A DNA stretch of 64,000 nucleotides from Casimicrobiaceae bacterium (GTDB lineage Bacteria; Pseudomonadota; Gammaproteobacteria; Burkholderiales; Casimicrobiaceae). Numbering within the stretch: the stretch's first letter is position 1; each line of letters begins with the position of its first letter. Shown here piece after piece: positions 37,776 to 45,109 of the stretch. The notes under the pieces were generated by a model, which saw nothing but the letters and a program-made list of their open reading frames with translations, searched no databases and was not told the origin of the DNA. The translations under genes and the position numbers were made by a program. The stretch spans positions 124,001 through 188,000 of the forward strand of contig JAPKHK010000006.1 of assembly GCA_026646885.1 (NCBI GenBank). Reading direction: 5' to 3'.

Positions 37776-39014
37776 GTGAGCCAAACGGCGCGCGCGCGCG
37801 GCCCTTCGCTGCTGGCGGTGTATTTTGCTTTTGCGGCGGCCTATTTCCTTTCTTATTTTTACCGCACCGCCAATGCCGTGCTTTCGCCGCGGCTCATCCA
37901 AGACTTGGGTCTCACCGCCGGCGACCTGGGCCTTTTGACCAGCGCCTATTTCGTGAGCTTTGGCTTGGCGCAGCTTCCTCTGGGTTTGCTGCTCGACCGC
38001 CACGGCCCGAGGCGGGTCGAAGGCACCCTGCTGCTCTTCGCCGCAGCCGGCGCCTTGCTCTTCGCCCTGGGGCAGAACTTCGGTACGTTGCTGGTGGCGC
38101 GGGGTCTCATCGGTTTTGGTGTCGCCGCCTGCCTCATGGCGGCGCTCAAAGGTTTCGTGCTGTGGTTTCCTGCGCCGCAGCGCCCGGCGTTGTCGGGCTG
38201 GATCATGGTGGCTGGTGGTAGCGGTGCGCTGGTCTCTACCGCCCCGCTCGAAGCCGCGCTGCACTGGACCGATTGGCGCGGCGTTTTTTTCTTTCTCGCC
38301 GGTGCCACAACGATCGTTGCCTTGGCTTTGTGGCGCACCCTGCCCGCGGGTCACGATGAGCACCCGCCCAGCCGCGCCGAACTGTTGGCCGGGCTTGTGC
38401 AGGTGCTGAAAAGCGCACGCTTCTGGTGGATCGCGCCCTTGGGCGGCTTGGGCATGGGCGGCTTCATGGCGGTACAGGGTTTGTGGTCGGTGCCCTGGCT
38501 CATGCAAAACGCGGGTTACAGCAAAGAGGGCGCGGCGGGCGTGCTGCTGGCGATGAGTGTCGCGCAATTGGCCGGTTACCTTGCCCTGGGCCTGGGCGCC
38601 AGCCGCTTGCAACGCTGGGGTTTGGCGCCGCGGCAGCTCTTCCTGTTCGGCTTCAGCCTGCACCTGAGCGCCTTGGGCCTGATGTTGGTTGCCAGCCCCG
38701 GCTGGAGTATCGTGCTCTGGTGTGCGTATGGTCTGGCGGTGACTTGCAACGTGCTGGGTTTCAATGTTTTGGCCGAAGGTTTTCCCGACCGCTTAGCAGG
38801 GCGGGCGAGCACGGCGCTCAACTTGATGATGTTCGCCGGTAGTTTCGTCAGCCAATGGGGCATCGGCGTGGTGATCGATGTCACCGGCGCTGGGGCCGCC
38901 TGGACGCCGGCGCAGGGTCTGCGCGCGGGTTTTGCGCTGCTCCTCGCCTTGCAGGTGGCGAGCTTCGTTTGGTTCGTTTGGGGCTGGCGTCGACACGCGG
39001 GAGGGCGGCCATGA
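37776..39014 (+). CDS. Major facilitator superfamily transporter
   Basis: This 412-residue inner-membrane carrier has 12 predicted helices and the MFS loop motif GLLLDRHGPRRVEG between helices 2 and 3. The overall look (FLSYFYRTANAVLSP at the start) is that of the nitrate/nitrite- or sugar-phosphate-like MFS group. The substrate is not apparent. GTG 37776 has GGAAAGGG seven bases upstream. Its stop codon overlaps the start of the TPR glycosyltransferase by four bases, so the two are translationally coupled. Confidence 0.83.
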   Translation: MSQTARARGPSLLAVYFAFAAAYFLSYFYRTANAVLSPRLIQDLGLTAGDLGLLTSAYFVSFGLAQLPLGLLLDRHGPRRVEGTLLLFAAAGALLFALGQNFGTLLVARGLIGFGVAACLMAALKGFVLWFPAPQRPALSGWIMVAGGSGALVSTAPLEAALHWTDWRGVFFFLAGATTIVALALWRTLPAGHDEHPPSRAELLAGLVQVLKSARFWWIAPLGGLGMGGFMAVQGLWSVPWLMQNAGYSKEGAAGVLLAMSVAQLAGYLALGLGASRLQRWGLAPRQLFLFGFSLHLSALGLMLVASPGWSIVLWCAYGLAVTCNVLGFNVLAEGFPDRLAGRASTALNLMMFAGSFVSQWGIGVVIDVTGAGAAWTPAQGLRAGFALLLALQVASFVWFVWGWRRHAGGRP

Positions 39015-40912
39015 AAGCGGGTCGGACTGCTTTCGCCCAGGCCACTGCTGAGGCTGCGCGTCTCTTTGCCGTTGGACAACTCGGCGCGGCGGCGCGGGCT
39101 TATCAGCAGTTGTTGGCGCAAGCGCCCGGCATGGCGGAACTGCATTTCAACCACGCGAGCGTGCTGCGCGCGATGAACGACGCCCAGGGCGCGTTGGCCG
39201 CTTTCGACCGGGCCGCCCGGCTCAGACCCGGCTGGGTGTCGCCGCTCATTCAGCAAGGCATTCTGCTCTTCGTGCTGGGACAACTCGAAGGGGCACAGAA
39301 GGTTTTCGAGCGCGTGGTGATGCAGGAGCCGAAAAACCTCGCGGGTCGGTTCAACCTCGCGCGCACGCTCATCGCCAACCGCCGCTGGCGCGTGGCCATA
39401 CCGCATCTGCAAGAAGCGCGGCAGCTCGCGCCCGACAACGAAGAGATCTGGATGACCTTGCGCGACACGCTGCGGCTCACTGGGCGGCATCAGGAAGCGG
39501 TCGAGGATTTCCTCGCGTTTGAAAAAGCCGGCAAACCTTCGGTGTGGACCGCCATCGCCAACCTCGCATCTTGTCGCAGCTTGGGCGACCCGGCGCGCGA
39601 GGCGAAGGCGGTGGCCGATGTGCTCGCGTGGCCTTTTGAGCTGGCCGATGGCGCCATCGTCGCCGAAGCGCTGATGCTCCTGCATTACTTCGACGTCAGC
39701 CGCGAGAATCTTTTCCGTCTCTACCAGACCTATGATCGCCTGCAAGTGCGACCCGAGAGAGTGCTGGCGAGCGCGCAGCGCAAGGCCGGCAAGCGCTGGC
39801 GCATCGGATATGTATCGGCGGACTTCCGACGCCACGTGATGGGGCCACTGATCGCGCAAATCTTGCTGGAGCATGATCGTGAACGCTTCGAACTTCATTG
39901 CTACTCGCTGGCACCGGCGGCCAACGAGGATGACCTCACCGAGGTTTTCCGCGAGGTCTCGCAGCGTTTCCTGCGCCTCGAAGATCTCAGCGACGAAGAA
40001 GCCGCGGCGGCCATCGCCCAGGATGACTTGGACGTGTTGGTCGATCTCATGGCGCATACCAGTTTCGCCCGGCCGGGCATCTATTTGCATCGTCCGGCGC
40101 GGCTGATGGTCACTCACCTGGGCTACCACGGCGCCTTGGGACTGCGAGAGATCGACTTCAAGCTCTCCGACCACCATGTCGATTTGCCGGAGAACGATCG
40201 CTATCTGATTGAAAAGCTCCTGCCCATGGGGGTTTGCGTGTTGCCCTTCCGCCACGTTGCCGCCTCGCCCGAGCCGCCGGCGACACGCGCAAACTTGGGG
40301 CTAAACGACGCTACCGTGGTCTTCGGTACTTTCGTCAGCGCCCTCAAGATGAGTCCCCGTTGTCTCGAAGTCTGGCGGCGCATCCTTGACGCCTTGCCCG
40401 AAGCGGTGCTCGCGTTTTCGCCTTACTCGGAAGCCGATCGGCCGGCGCTGCTGCGCCAAGCGCAAGGTTATGGCATCGCGCCGGAGCGCATCGTTTTCAT
40501 TCCCCCCGGCGCCAATCAGGGCGAGGCGAGGGCACGCTATCGGTTGGTGGATGTGGTACTCGACAGCTTTCCGTATTCCGGCGGCGACACCACCACCGCC
40601 GCGCTCGACATGCATGTGCCGGTGGTTACCCTGACCGGGTTGCGGCAAGGCGAGCGCATGAGCCTATCCATCCTCACGCATCTGGGAATAACCGAAATTA
40701 TTGCCCAAACCGAAGACGACTATGTCGCCATCGCAGTTAGCCTTGCGCGTGAGCCGGAAAGGCGTGCCGAGCTCGCGCAAACGATTGCGCAGCGACTCAG
40801 CGCCAGCGGCTTGGCTGATACGAAACGCTACACGCGCGCCCTGGAGGAAGCCTATCTCGAAGCCCTGCGCCGCAAGGGCCTGCGCCGTGACGAACAAACC
40901 CTCCCCGATTAG
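39011..40912 (+). CDS. SPINDLY-type TPR O-GlcNAc transferase family protein
   Basis: The 633-residue product has TPR repeats in residues 1-220 and a GT41-like catalytic domain from about 255. Catalytic-domain motifs are RIGYVSADFRRHVMG, then LMAHTSFARPGIYLHRPA and VVLDSFPYSGGDTTTAALDM with GLRQGERMSLSIL. In eukaryotes such enzymes transfer GlcNAc or fucose to Ser/Thr; bacterial members often modify flagellin or surface proteins, or glycolipids. The acceptor is unknown. It is coupled to the MFS gene upstream. Confidence 0.85.
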   Translation: MKAGRTAFAQATAEAARLFAVGQLGAAARAYQQLLAQAPGMAELHFNHASVLRAMNDAQGALAAFDRAARLRPGWVSPLIQQGILLFVLGQLEGAQKVFERVVMQEPKNLAGRFNLARTLIANRRWRVAIPHLQEARQLAPDNEEIWMTLRDTLRLTGRHQEAVEDFLAFEKAGKPSVWTAIANLASCRSLGDPAREAKAVADVLAWPFELADGAIVAEALMLLHYFDVSRENLFRLYQTYDRLQVRPERVLASAQRKAGKRWRIGYVSADFRRHVMGPLIAQILLEHDRERFELHCYSLAPAANEDDLTEVFREVSQRFLRLEDLSDEEAAAAIAQDDLDVLVDLMAHTSFARPGIYLHRPARLMVTHLGYHGALGLREIDFKLSDHHVDLPENDRYLIEKLLPMGVCVLPFRHVAASPEPPATRANLGLNDATVVFGTFVSALKMSPRCLEVWRRILDALPEAVLAFSPYSEADRPALLRQAQGYGIAPERIVFIPPGANQGEARARYRLVDVVLDSFPYSGGDTTTAALDMHVPVVTLTGLRQGERMSLSILTHLGITEIIAQTEDDYVAIAVSLAREPERRAELAQTIAQRLSASGLADTKRYTRALEEAYLEALRRKGLRRDEQTLPD

Positions 40913-40916
40913 AATT

Positions 40917-40958
40917 CCCTTGTCTCTTGTCTCTTGTCTCTAGTTTCTAGTCTCTAGA
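40917..40958 (+). repeat. Heptamer tandem repeat upstream of mpl
   Basis: TGTCTCT occurs three times in tandem at 40921-40941, followed by AGTTTCT and AGTCTCT (40942-40955). The whole interval between the SPINDLY stop and the mpl start is thus five seven-base units and a few extra bases. No purine-rich ribosome site is left in front of mpl. Confidence 0.8.
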
Positions 40959-40959
40959 C

Positions 40960-42297
40960 ATGCACCTCCACATCCTCGGCATCTGCGGCACCTTCATGGG
41001 CGGCATCGCCGCCATCGCCAAAGCGGCGGGGCACACCGTCACCGGGTGCGACGCCAACGTCTATCCGCCCATGAGCACGCAGCTCGAAGCGCTGGGTATC
41101 GGCCTGGTGGAAGGCTGGGAGGCCGATCAACTCGACGGCGTGGCGCGCGGCGCCGACGTTTTCGTGGTGGGCAACGCGGTTACGCGTGGCAAGCCGGTGA
41201 TGGAAGCCATTCTGAATCGCGGCCTCGCCTATACCTCCGGGCCGCAGTGGCTGTTCGAGAACGTGCTGCAGGGGCGCTGGGTACTCGCGGTGGCGGGCAC
41301 GCATGGCAAGACCACCACCACCGCCATGCTGGCGTTTATCCTCGAACGCGCGGGGTTCACGCCGGGTTTTTTGATCGGCGGGGTGCCGGTGGATTTCGAT
41401 TTCTCGGCGCGGCTCACCGCGAGCAATTTCTTCGTGATTGAAGCCGACGAATACGACACCGCCTTTTTCGACAAGCGCTCCAAGTTCGTGCATTACCGGC
41501 CGCGCACCGCCGTGCTCAACAATCTGGAATATGACCACGCCGACATTTTCGCCGATCTTACCGCCATCGAAACGCAGTTCCATCATCTGGTGCGCACCGT
41601 GCCCGGCGATGGCTTGCTGGTGGTCAACGGCAGCGAAGCGAGTTTGCAGCGCGTGCTCGAGCGCGGTTGTTGGTCGAGTGTCGAGCGTTTTGCCGCAGCC
41701 GCCGCTTGGGACATCGACGCCGGTGGCGACATCCACCACCGCGGGCAGGCGGCGGGACGCTTGCGGCTCGATTTGCCCGGCCGCCACAATCAACTAAACG
41801 CCCTGGCCGCCTTGCTGGCGGCGCGGCATGCCGGAGTGCCCATCGCGCAGGGTCTCGAAGCGCTGGCGTGTTTCGGCGGCGTGAAGCGGCGACTGGAAAA
41901 GCGCGGTGAAGTGCGCGGCATCACCGTGTACGACGACTTCGCGCATCACCCCACCGCCGTCGCGGCGACGCTGGCCGCACTGCGCGACCGCATCGGCAAG
42001 GCGCGCCTCATCGCCGTGCTGGAGCCGCGCTCCAACACCATGAAGCTGGGCACCATGAAGGCCCAGTTGCCCGAGAGCCTGCAAACCGCCGACCGCGTTT
42101 TTTGTTATGCCGGCGGCCTCGGTTGGGATGCCGCGGCGGCCTTGGCGCCCCTGGGCGACCAAGCCGAAACCTGGCAGGACCTCGACGGCCTGGTGCGGCG
42201 CCTGGCCGAAGTCGCGCAAGCGGGTGACCATGTGCTCATCATGAGCAATGGCGGCTTCGGCGGCATCCACGACAAACTCTTGCGCGCGCTTTCGTGA
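40960..42297 (+). CDS. mpl: UDP-MurNAc:L-Ala-gamma-D-Glu-meso-DAP ligase
   Basis: This 445-residue Mur-family ligase reattaches the recycled murein tripeptide to UDP-MurNAc in peptidoglycan recycling. The N-terminus HILGICGTFMGGIA binds the UDP part. The ATP loop is GTHGKTTT at residues 113-120, the conserved EADEYDTAFFDKRSKF follows, and DDFAHHPT is in the C-terminal domain. Length matches E. coli Mpl (457). It starts at ATG 40960 directly after the heptamer repeat and overlaps yqiA by four bases. With amgK/murU it makes two recycling routes in one window. Confidence 0.96.
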   Translation: MHLHILGICGTFMGGIAAIAKAAGHTVTGCDANVYPPMSTQLEALGIGLVEGWEADQLDGVARGADVFVVGNAVTRGKPVMEAILNRGLAYTSGPQWLFENVLQGRWVLAVAGTHGKTTTTAMLAFILERAGFTPGFLIGGVPVDFDFSARLTASNFFVIEADEYDTAFFDKRSKFVHYRPRTAVLNNLEYDHADIFADLTAIETQFHHLVRTVPGDGLLVVNGSEASLQRVLERGCWSSVERFAAAAAWDIDAGGDIHHRGQAAGRLRLDLPGRHNQLNALAALLAARHAGVPIAQGLEALACFGGVKRRLEKRGEVRGITVYDDFAHHPTAVAATLAALRDRIGKARLIAVLEPRSNTMKLGTMKAQLPESLQTADRVFCYAGGLGWDAAAALAPLGDQAETWQDLDGLVRRLAEVAQAGDHVLIMSNGGFGGIHDKLLRALS

Positions 42298-43007
42298 TTC
42301 GTCTCATTTATCTCCACGGCTTCAACAGCTCGCCGCAGACCATCAAGGGCAGGCAGCTTGCCGCCTCGCTGGCGCCGCTGGCCGACCCTATCGCCTTCGA
42401 TTTGCCGGCTTTGCCACATCGCCCAGGCGAGGCCATCGCACTCGTCGAGCGCCTTCTCGCCCAGCACGCCGCCGATGACCACGGGTCAAGCGCAAGCCCC
42501 GCCATTTATGGCGGGGTCAGCGAGACGAAACGTGAGCGAGGGGCCGCAGGCCCCGCTCAAGCTCGTGGCGATGACGCCCCGCCCTTCCACGGCGGGAGGA
42601 ATCACATCACCCTCATCGGCAGTTCGCTGGGCGGCTATTACGCCACCTTCTTGGCCGAGAAACACGGCCTCAAAGCGGTGCTCATCAACCCCGCCGTGTT
42701 GCCCGACCGCGACCTCGAACAATTTCTCGGGCCGCAACGCAATCTCTACACCGGTGAGCCCTACGAGCTTACGCCCGCGCACCTCGCCGAAATGCGGGCC
42801 TTGTCTGTGCCGCGCATCACCCGGCCGGAACGTTACTACCTCTTGGTGCAGACCGGCGATGAAGTGCTCGATTATCGTGAAGCGGTCCGTTACTACGCCG
42901 GCGCGAAGCAGTGCGTGATCGAAGGCGGCGACCACGGCTTTCATGATTTCGAGCGGGAGATACCCGAGATTTTGCGCTTCGCGGGGTGGCCGGCGGCTAG
43001 CCTCTAG
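42294..43007 (+). CDS. yqiA: YqiA-family esterase with in-frame palindromic insertion
   Basis: This alpha/beta-hydrolase (237 residues) resembles E. coli YqiA (about 193): IYLHGFNSSP at the start, the nucleophile elbow GSSLGG with S111, QTGDEVLDYR and GGDHGFHDFE. YqiA acts on short acyl esters, role unclear. About 43 residues (61-103) are extra relative to E. coli and correspond to a multi-hairpin DNA element (42490-42600) just before the nucleophile elbow. The frame is kept through the insert. The start overlaps the end of mpl. Whether the enzyme still folds is uncertain. Confidence 0.86.
   Translation: MIRLIYLHGFNSSPQTIKGRQLAASLAPLADPIAFDLPALPHRPGEAIALVERLLAQHAADDHGSSASPAIYGGVSETKRERGAAGPAQARGDDAPPFHGGRNHITLIGSSLGGYYATFLAEKHGLKAVLINPAVLPDRDLEQFLGPQRNLYTGEPYELTPAHLAEMRALSVPRITRPERYYLLVQTGDEVLDYREAVRYYAGAKQCVIEGGDHGFHDFEREIPEILRFAGWPAASL
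42490..42600 (+). repeat. Palindromic element inside yqiA
   Basis: Three adjacent hairpins are visible. CCCCGCCAT (42497-42505) and ATGGCGGGG (42508-42516) form a perfect 9-bp stem. GAGC..GGGGCC and GGCCCCGCTC (42534-42558) form a stem with a 2-base bulge. CCCGCC (42578-42583) and GGCGGG (42591-42596) make a third. The element adds about 43 codons to yqiA without a stop. It looks like a REP or RPE-type repeat; other copies were not found by eye in the window. Confidence 0.65.
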
Positions 43008-43068
43008 CCCGGGGGCTCGCGAAGTCGAGACGGTGGAGTTTCGCAGCAAATCGTTCTAGACTGCGCCC

Positions 43069-43818
43069 ATGTACCTCACCGCCTCGGAAAGCCGAGTTCT
43101 GTCACGCCTCTTCGGCCTCTTGGCCGAAGACATGGCCGAGCGCGAAGTGCGCGAGCGCCTGGGCCACGGCTTGCTGGAACTCTTGAAGGCCGACTACTTC
43201 GCGTCCTACGTGTGGGATTCAGCGGCGCAGCGCTTCGACGGGCGGGTGAACATCAATATGAATGACGAGAGCCTCGCGCGCTACGAGGCCTATTATCAGT
43301 TCCACGACCCCATTACCTACGAGCTGCAAGCGCGCCGCGTGCCCACGCTGGTGACGCAGGTGCTGCCGCAAAACGAACTGATGCGCACCGAGTTCTTCAA
43401 CGATTTTCTGGCGCGCGACGGCCTCTATTGGGGAGTGAATGTCTACGCCTACGCCGCAGGGCGCAACATTGGCGACTTGCGCATCTGGCGTGGCAAAACG
43501 CGCGACAACTTCGACGCCCACACCCTTGACCTGTTGCAGCTCATTGAGCCCGCCTTCACCGGGGCGCTGCATCGCGCGGCCCTCCATGCGCAGCAGGAGC
43601 GGGCGATTGCGCCAACCGGCGCCGCCGAGCTGTCGCCGCGCGAACTGGCCGTGGCGCGCATGGTGAGCGATGGCCTCACCGACAAGGAGATTGCCCAGCA
43701 TCTCGGCGTCGAGCTATCCACCGTGCGCACTTATCTCAAGCGTACGATCGATAAGCTCGGCGTGCAGCGTCGCAGCGGGGTGGCGGCGGCGGTCGGGCGG
43801 CGCTCCTGCAGGCGCTGA
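43069..43818 (+). CDS. LuxR-family transcriptional regulator
   Basis: This 249-residue regulator has an N-terminal sensor domain without a recognisable ligand family and a C-terminal LuxR/GerE helix-turn-helix: LSPRELAVARMVSDGLTDKE, then LGVELSTVRTYLKRTIDKLG near residues 190-235. No LuxI-type synthase is in the window, so it may be a solo regulator. It is divergent from nothing and its targets are unknown. The C-terminus ends in a short arginine-rich stretch. Confidence 0.8.
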   Translation: MYLTASESRVLSRLFGLLAEDMAEREVRERLGHGLLELLKADYFASYVWDSAAQRFDGRVNINMNDESLARYEAYYQFHDPITYELQARRVPTLVTQVLPQNELMRTEFFNDFLARDGLYWGVNVYAYAAGRNIGDLRIWRGKTRDNFDAHTLDLLQLIEPAFTGALHRAALHAQQERAIAPTGAAELSPRELAVARMVSDGLTDKEIAQHLGVELSTVRTYLKRTIDKLGVQRRSGVAAAVGRRSCRR

Positions 43819-44040
43819 CACGGCGCGTGCCCTACCGTGTGGCCGCGCGCAGCCTCCGGCGCCGCGCCGAAGCCGCGAGACAACCTCTTCCCCGCGCCGG
43901 ATCGGCATTTTTGCCTTTGCCGTGTTCGTCACGAAAGAGATGATGAAAATGCCGCTTCGTAGCATTTCCGATTTCGTGGGAAAGTTGACCACGGCCCCTA
44001 TGTCTCGCTCCTATGTCGCGCTATGTCGCATTCAGCACAG

Positions 44041-44649
44041 TCACCTGGGGTGTGTTTCCTGAGAGGCCGCACTACGCGCCTCACGCGATGCCGCCAGGAC
44101 CTTCTTGAGCTGCTCAAGCCCTGGGTACTCCGGGATCACTCTGAGAGCGCGGTTCTTCAGGGCCCCAACACTGCTCAGGTTCCTGAGCGCTCCATGTTCG
44201 AGCAGGAAGGCGGCATCATCCACCAGCAACATGAGATCCTTCGATGTCGGGTTGGCCTTCGGAAGCAGATCAGAGTACCGACGCAGCTTGCGCTGAACTG
44301 TGCGAGAGTCTCGCCTACAGACCGGGCAAAAGACGCAGTCAGCGTCAACGAAGAAGCGCAGTGTCTCAAACCAGTAGCGCTGCTCCCGGGCGAAGAAGAT
44401 GAACGGGCGATGGCAAGCGCGGCAAGTTCGTAGCACGTCAACGTAGTAATGCCGCGGAAAGACGGCGAAGTTCTGCCTGTCAGTGTTCGCGCGAAGGACG
44501 GTTTCCGGGAACAACTCGTCACGATCATGCCGCCAGAACCCGCGACGGATTTCGTCTTCTGGGATCTTCAGGCCAGACGCGATCGGCGCGGACCCATAGC
44601 GCGGATGCGGTACTGGATTTCCAGAGCGGGTGAGGGACCGACGCGGCAT
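44041..44649 (-). CDS. Zinc-ribbon protein, function unknown
   Basis: This 202-residue protein has two CxxC pairs (CRACH near residue 75 and CPVC near residue 110) with FIFFAREQRYWFETL between them, like the probable zinc-ribbon family PF13451. The rest is not recognised. Base composition is visibly less GC-rich than in the neighbours, and the gene is flanked by 220 bases upstream in map order and 460 bases on the other side without genes, which suggests acquisition. CTATGTC-type short repeats lie just past its 3' end (near 43997-44030). Confidence 0.65.
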   Translation of the reverse strand: MPRRSLTRSGNPVPHPRYGSAPIASGLKIPEDEIRRGFWRHDRDELFPETVLRANTDRQNFAVFPRHYYVDVLRTCRACHRPFIFFAREQRYWFETLRFFVDADCVFCPVCRRDSRTVQRKLRRYSDLLPKANPTSKDLMLLVDDAAFLLEHGALRNLSSVGALKNRALRVIPEYPGLEQLKKVLAASREARSAASQETHPR

Positions 44650-45109
44650 GTTGTGTGCGGCCCAACCTCTAAATAGGGCGCCAAAAAGATGGCAAACAAA
44701 CTATCAAGGCTGGATCGGGTGGGCCACTATTCCCAATCGAATCAACACCCCGTCTGGTTGTAATGCGCCCTAATGAAAAACCGAAAGCCATCGTTCCCAG
44801 CCCTCCCGAATTCTTGATTCATTTGGCTCACCGGCTCCGTCGCCTCAGCACTCCCGCTCCCGGCGAAGCGATTGCCGCACATGATGCTCCAATCGACCGC
44901 GCGGCTCAAGCTGCAGTCTTGCAGCCCGAGGTCGCCCGGCCTTGGCGGTTCAGCAGCACGACTCACACGTCGCCGCAGTCTTGGCCAAACCGCCGCCCCC
45001 AAAAACCGAGAGGCCGCACACGGCGGCCCCTCACTCACTTTTCTGCGCTCAAGTACTCACCCTAGCACCGGCGCACCCTGGAACTTGCCGCCGCCCTCAC
45101 GTTACTCCC
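44650..45109. other. Gene-poor interval between the zinc-ribbon and amidase genes
   Basis: No convincing gene was found. Short open frames on both strands (for example 44742-45038 on the minus strand) lack family features and good starts. An 8-bp inverted repeat, TAGGGCGC at 44674-44681 and GCGCCCTA at 44765-44772, bounds about 100 bases and could be the ends of a tiny decayed element. The terminator of the amidase gene lies at 45001-45032. Confidence 0.5.
45001..45032 (-). terminator. Rho-independent terminator downstream of the amidase gene
   Basis: Read on the minus strand, a ten-pair stem (GAGGGGCCGC with GCGGCCTCTC, one G-U pair, five-base loop) is followed after two bases by five T. 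It lies 78 bases past the amidase stop codon. Confidence 0.7.

Noticed and set aside
44742-45038. 98-codon frame on the minus strand next to the zinc-ribbon gene
   Set aside because: It has no start signal and no family likeness, and it overlaps a terminator of the amidase gene.
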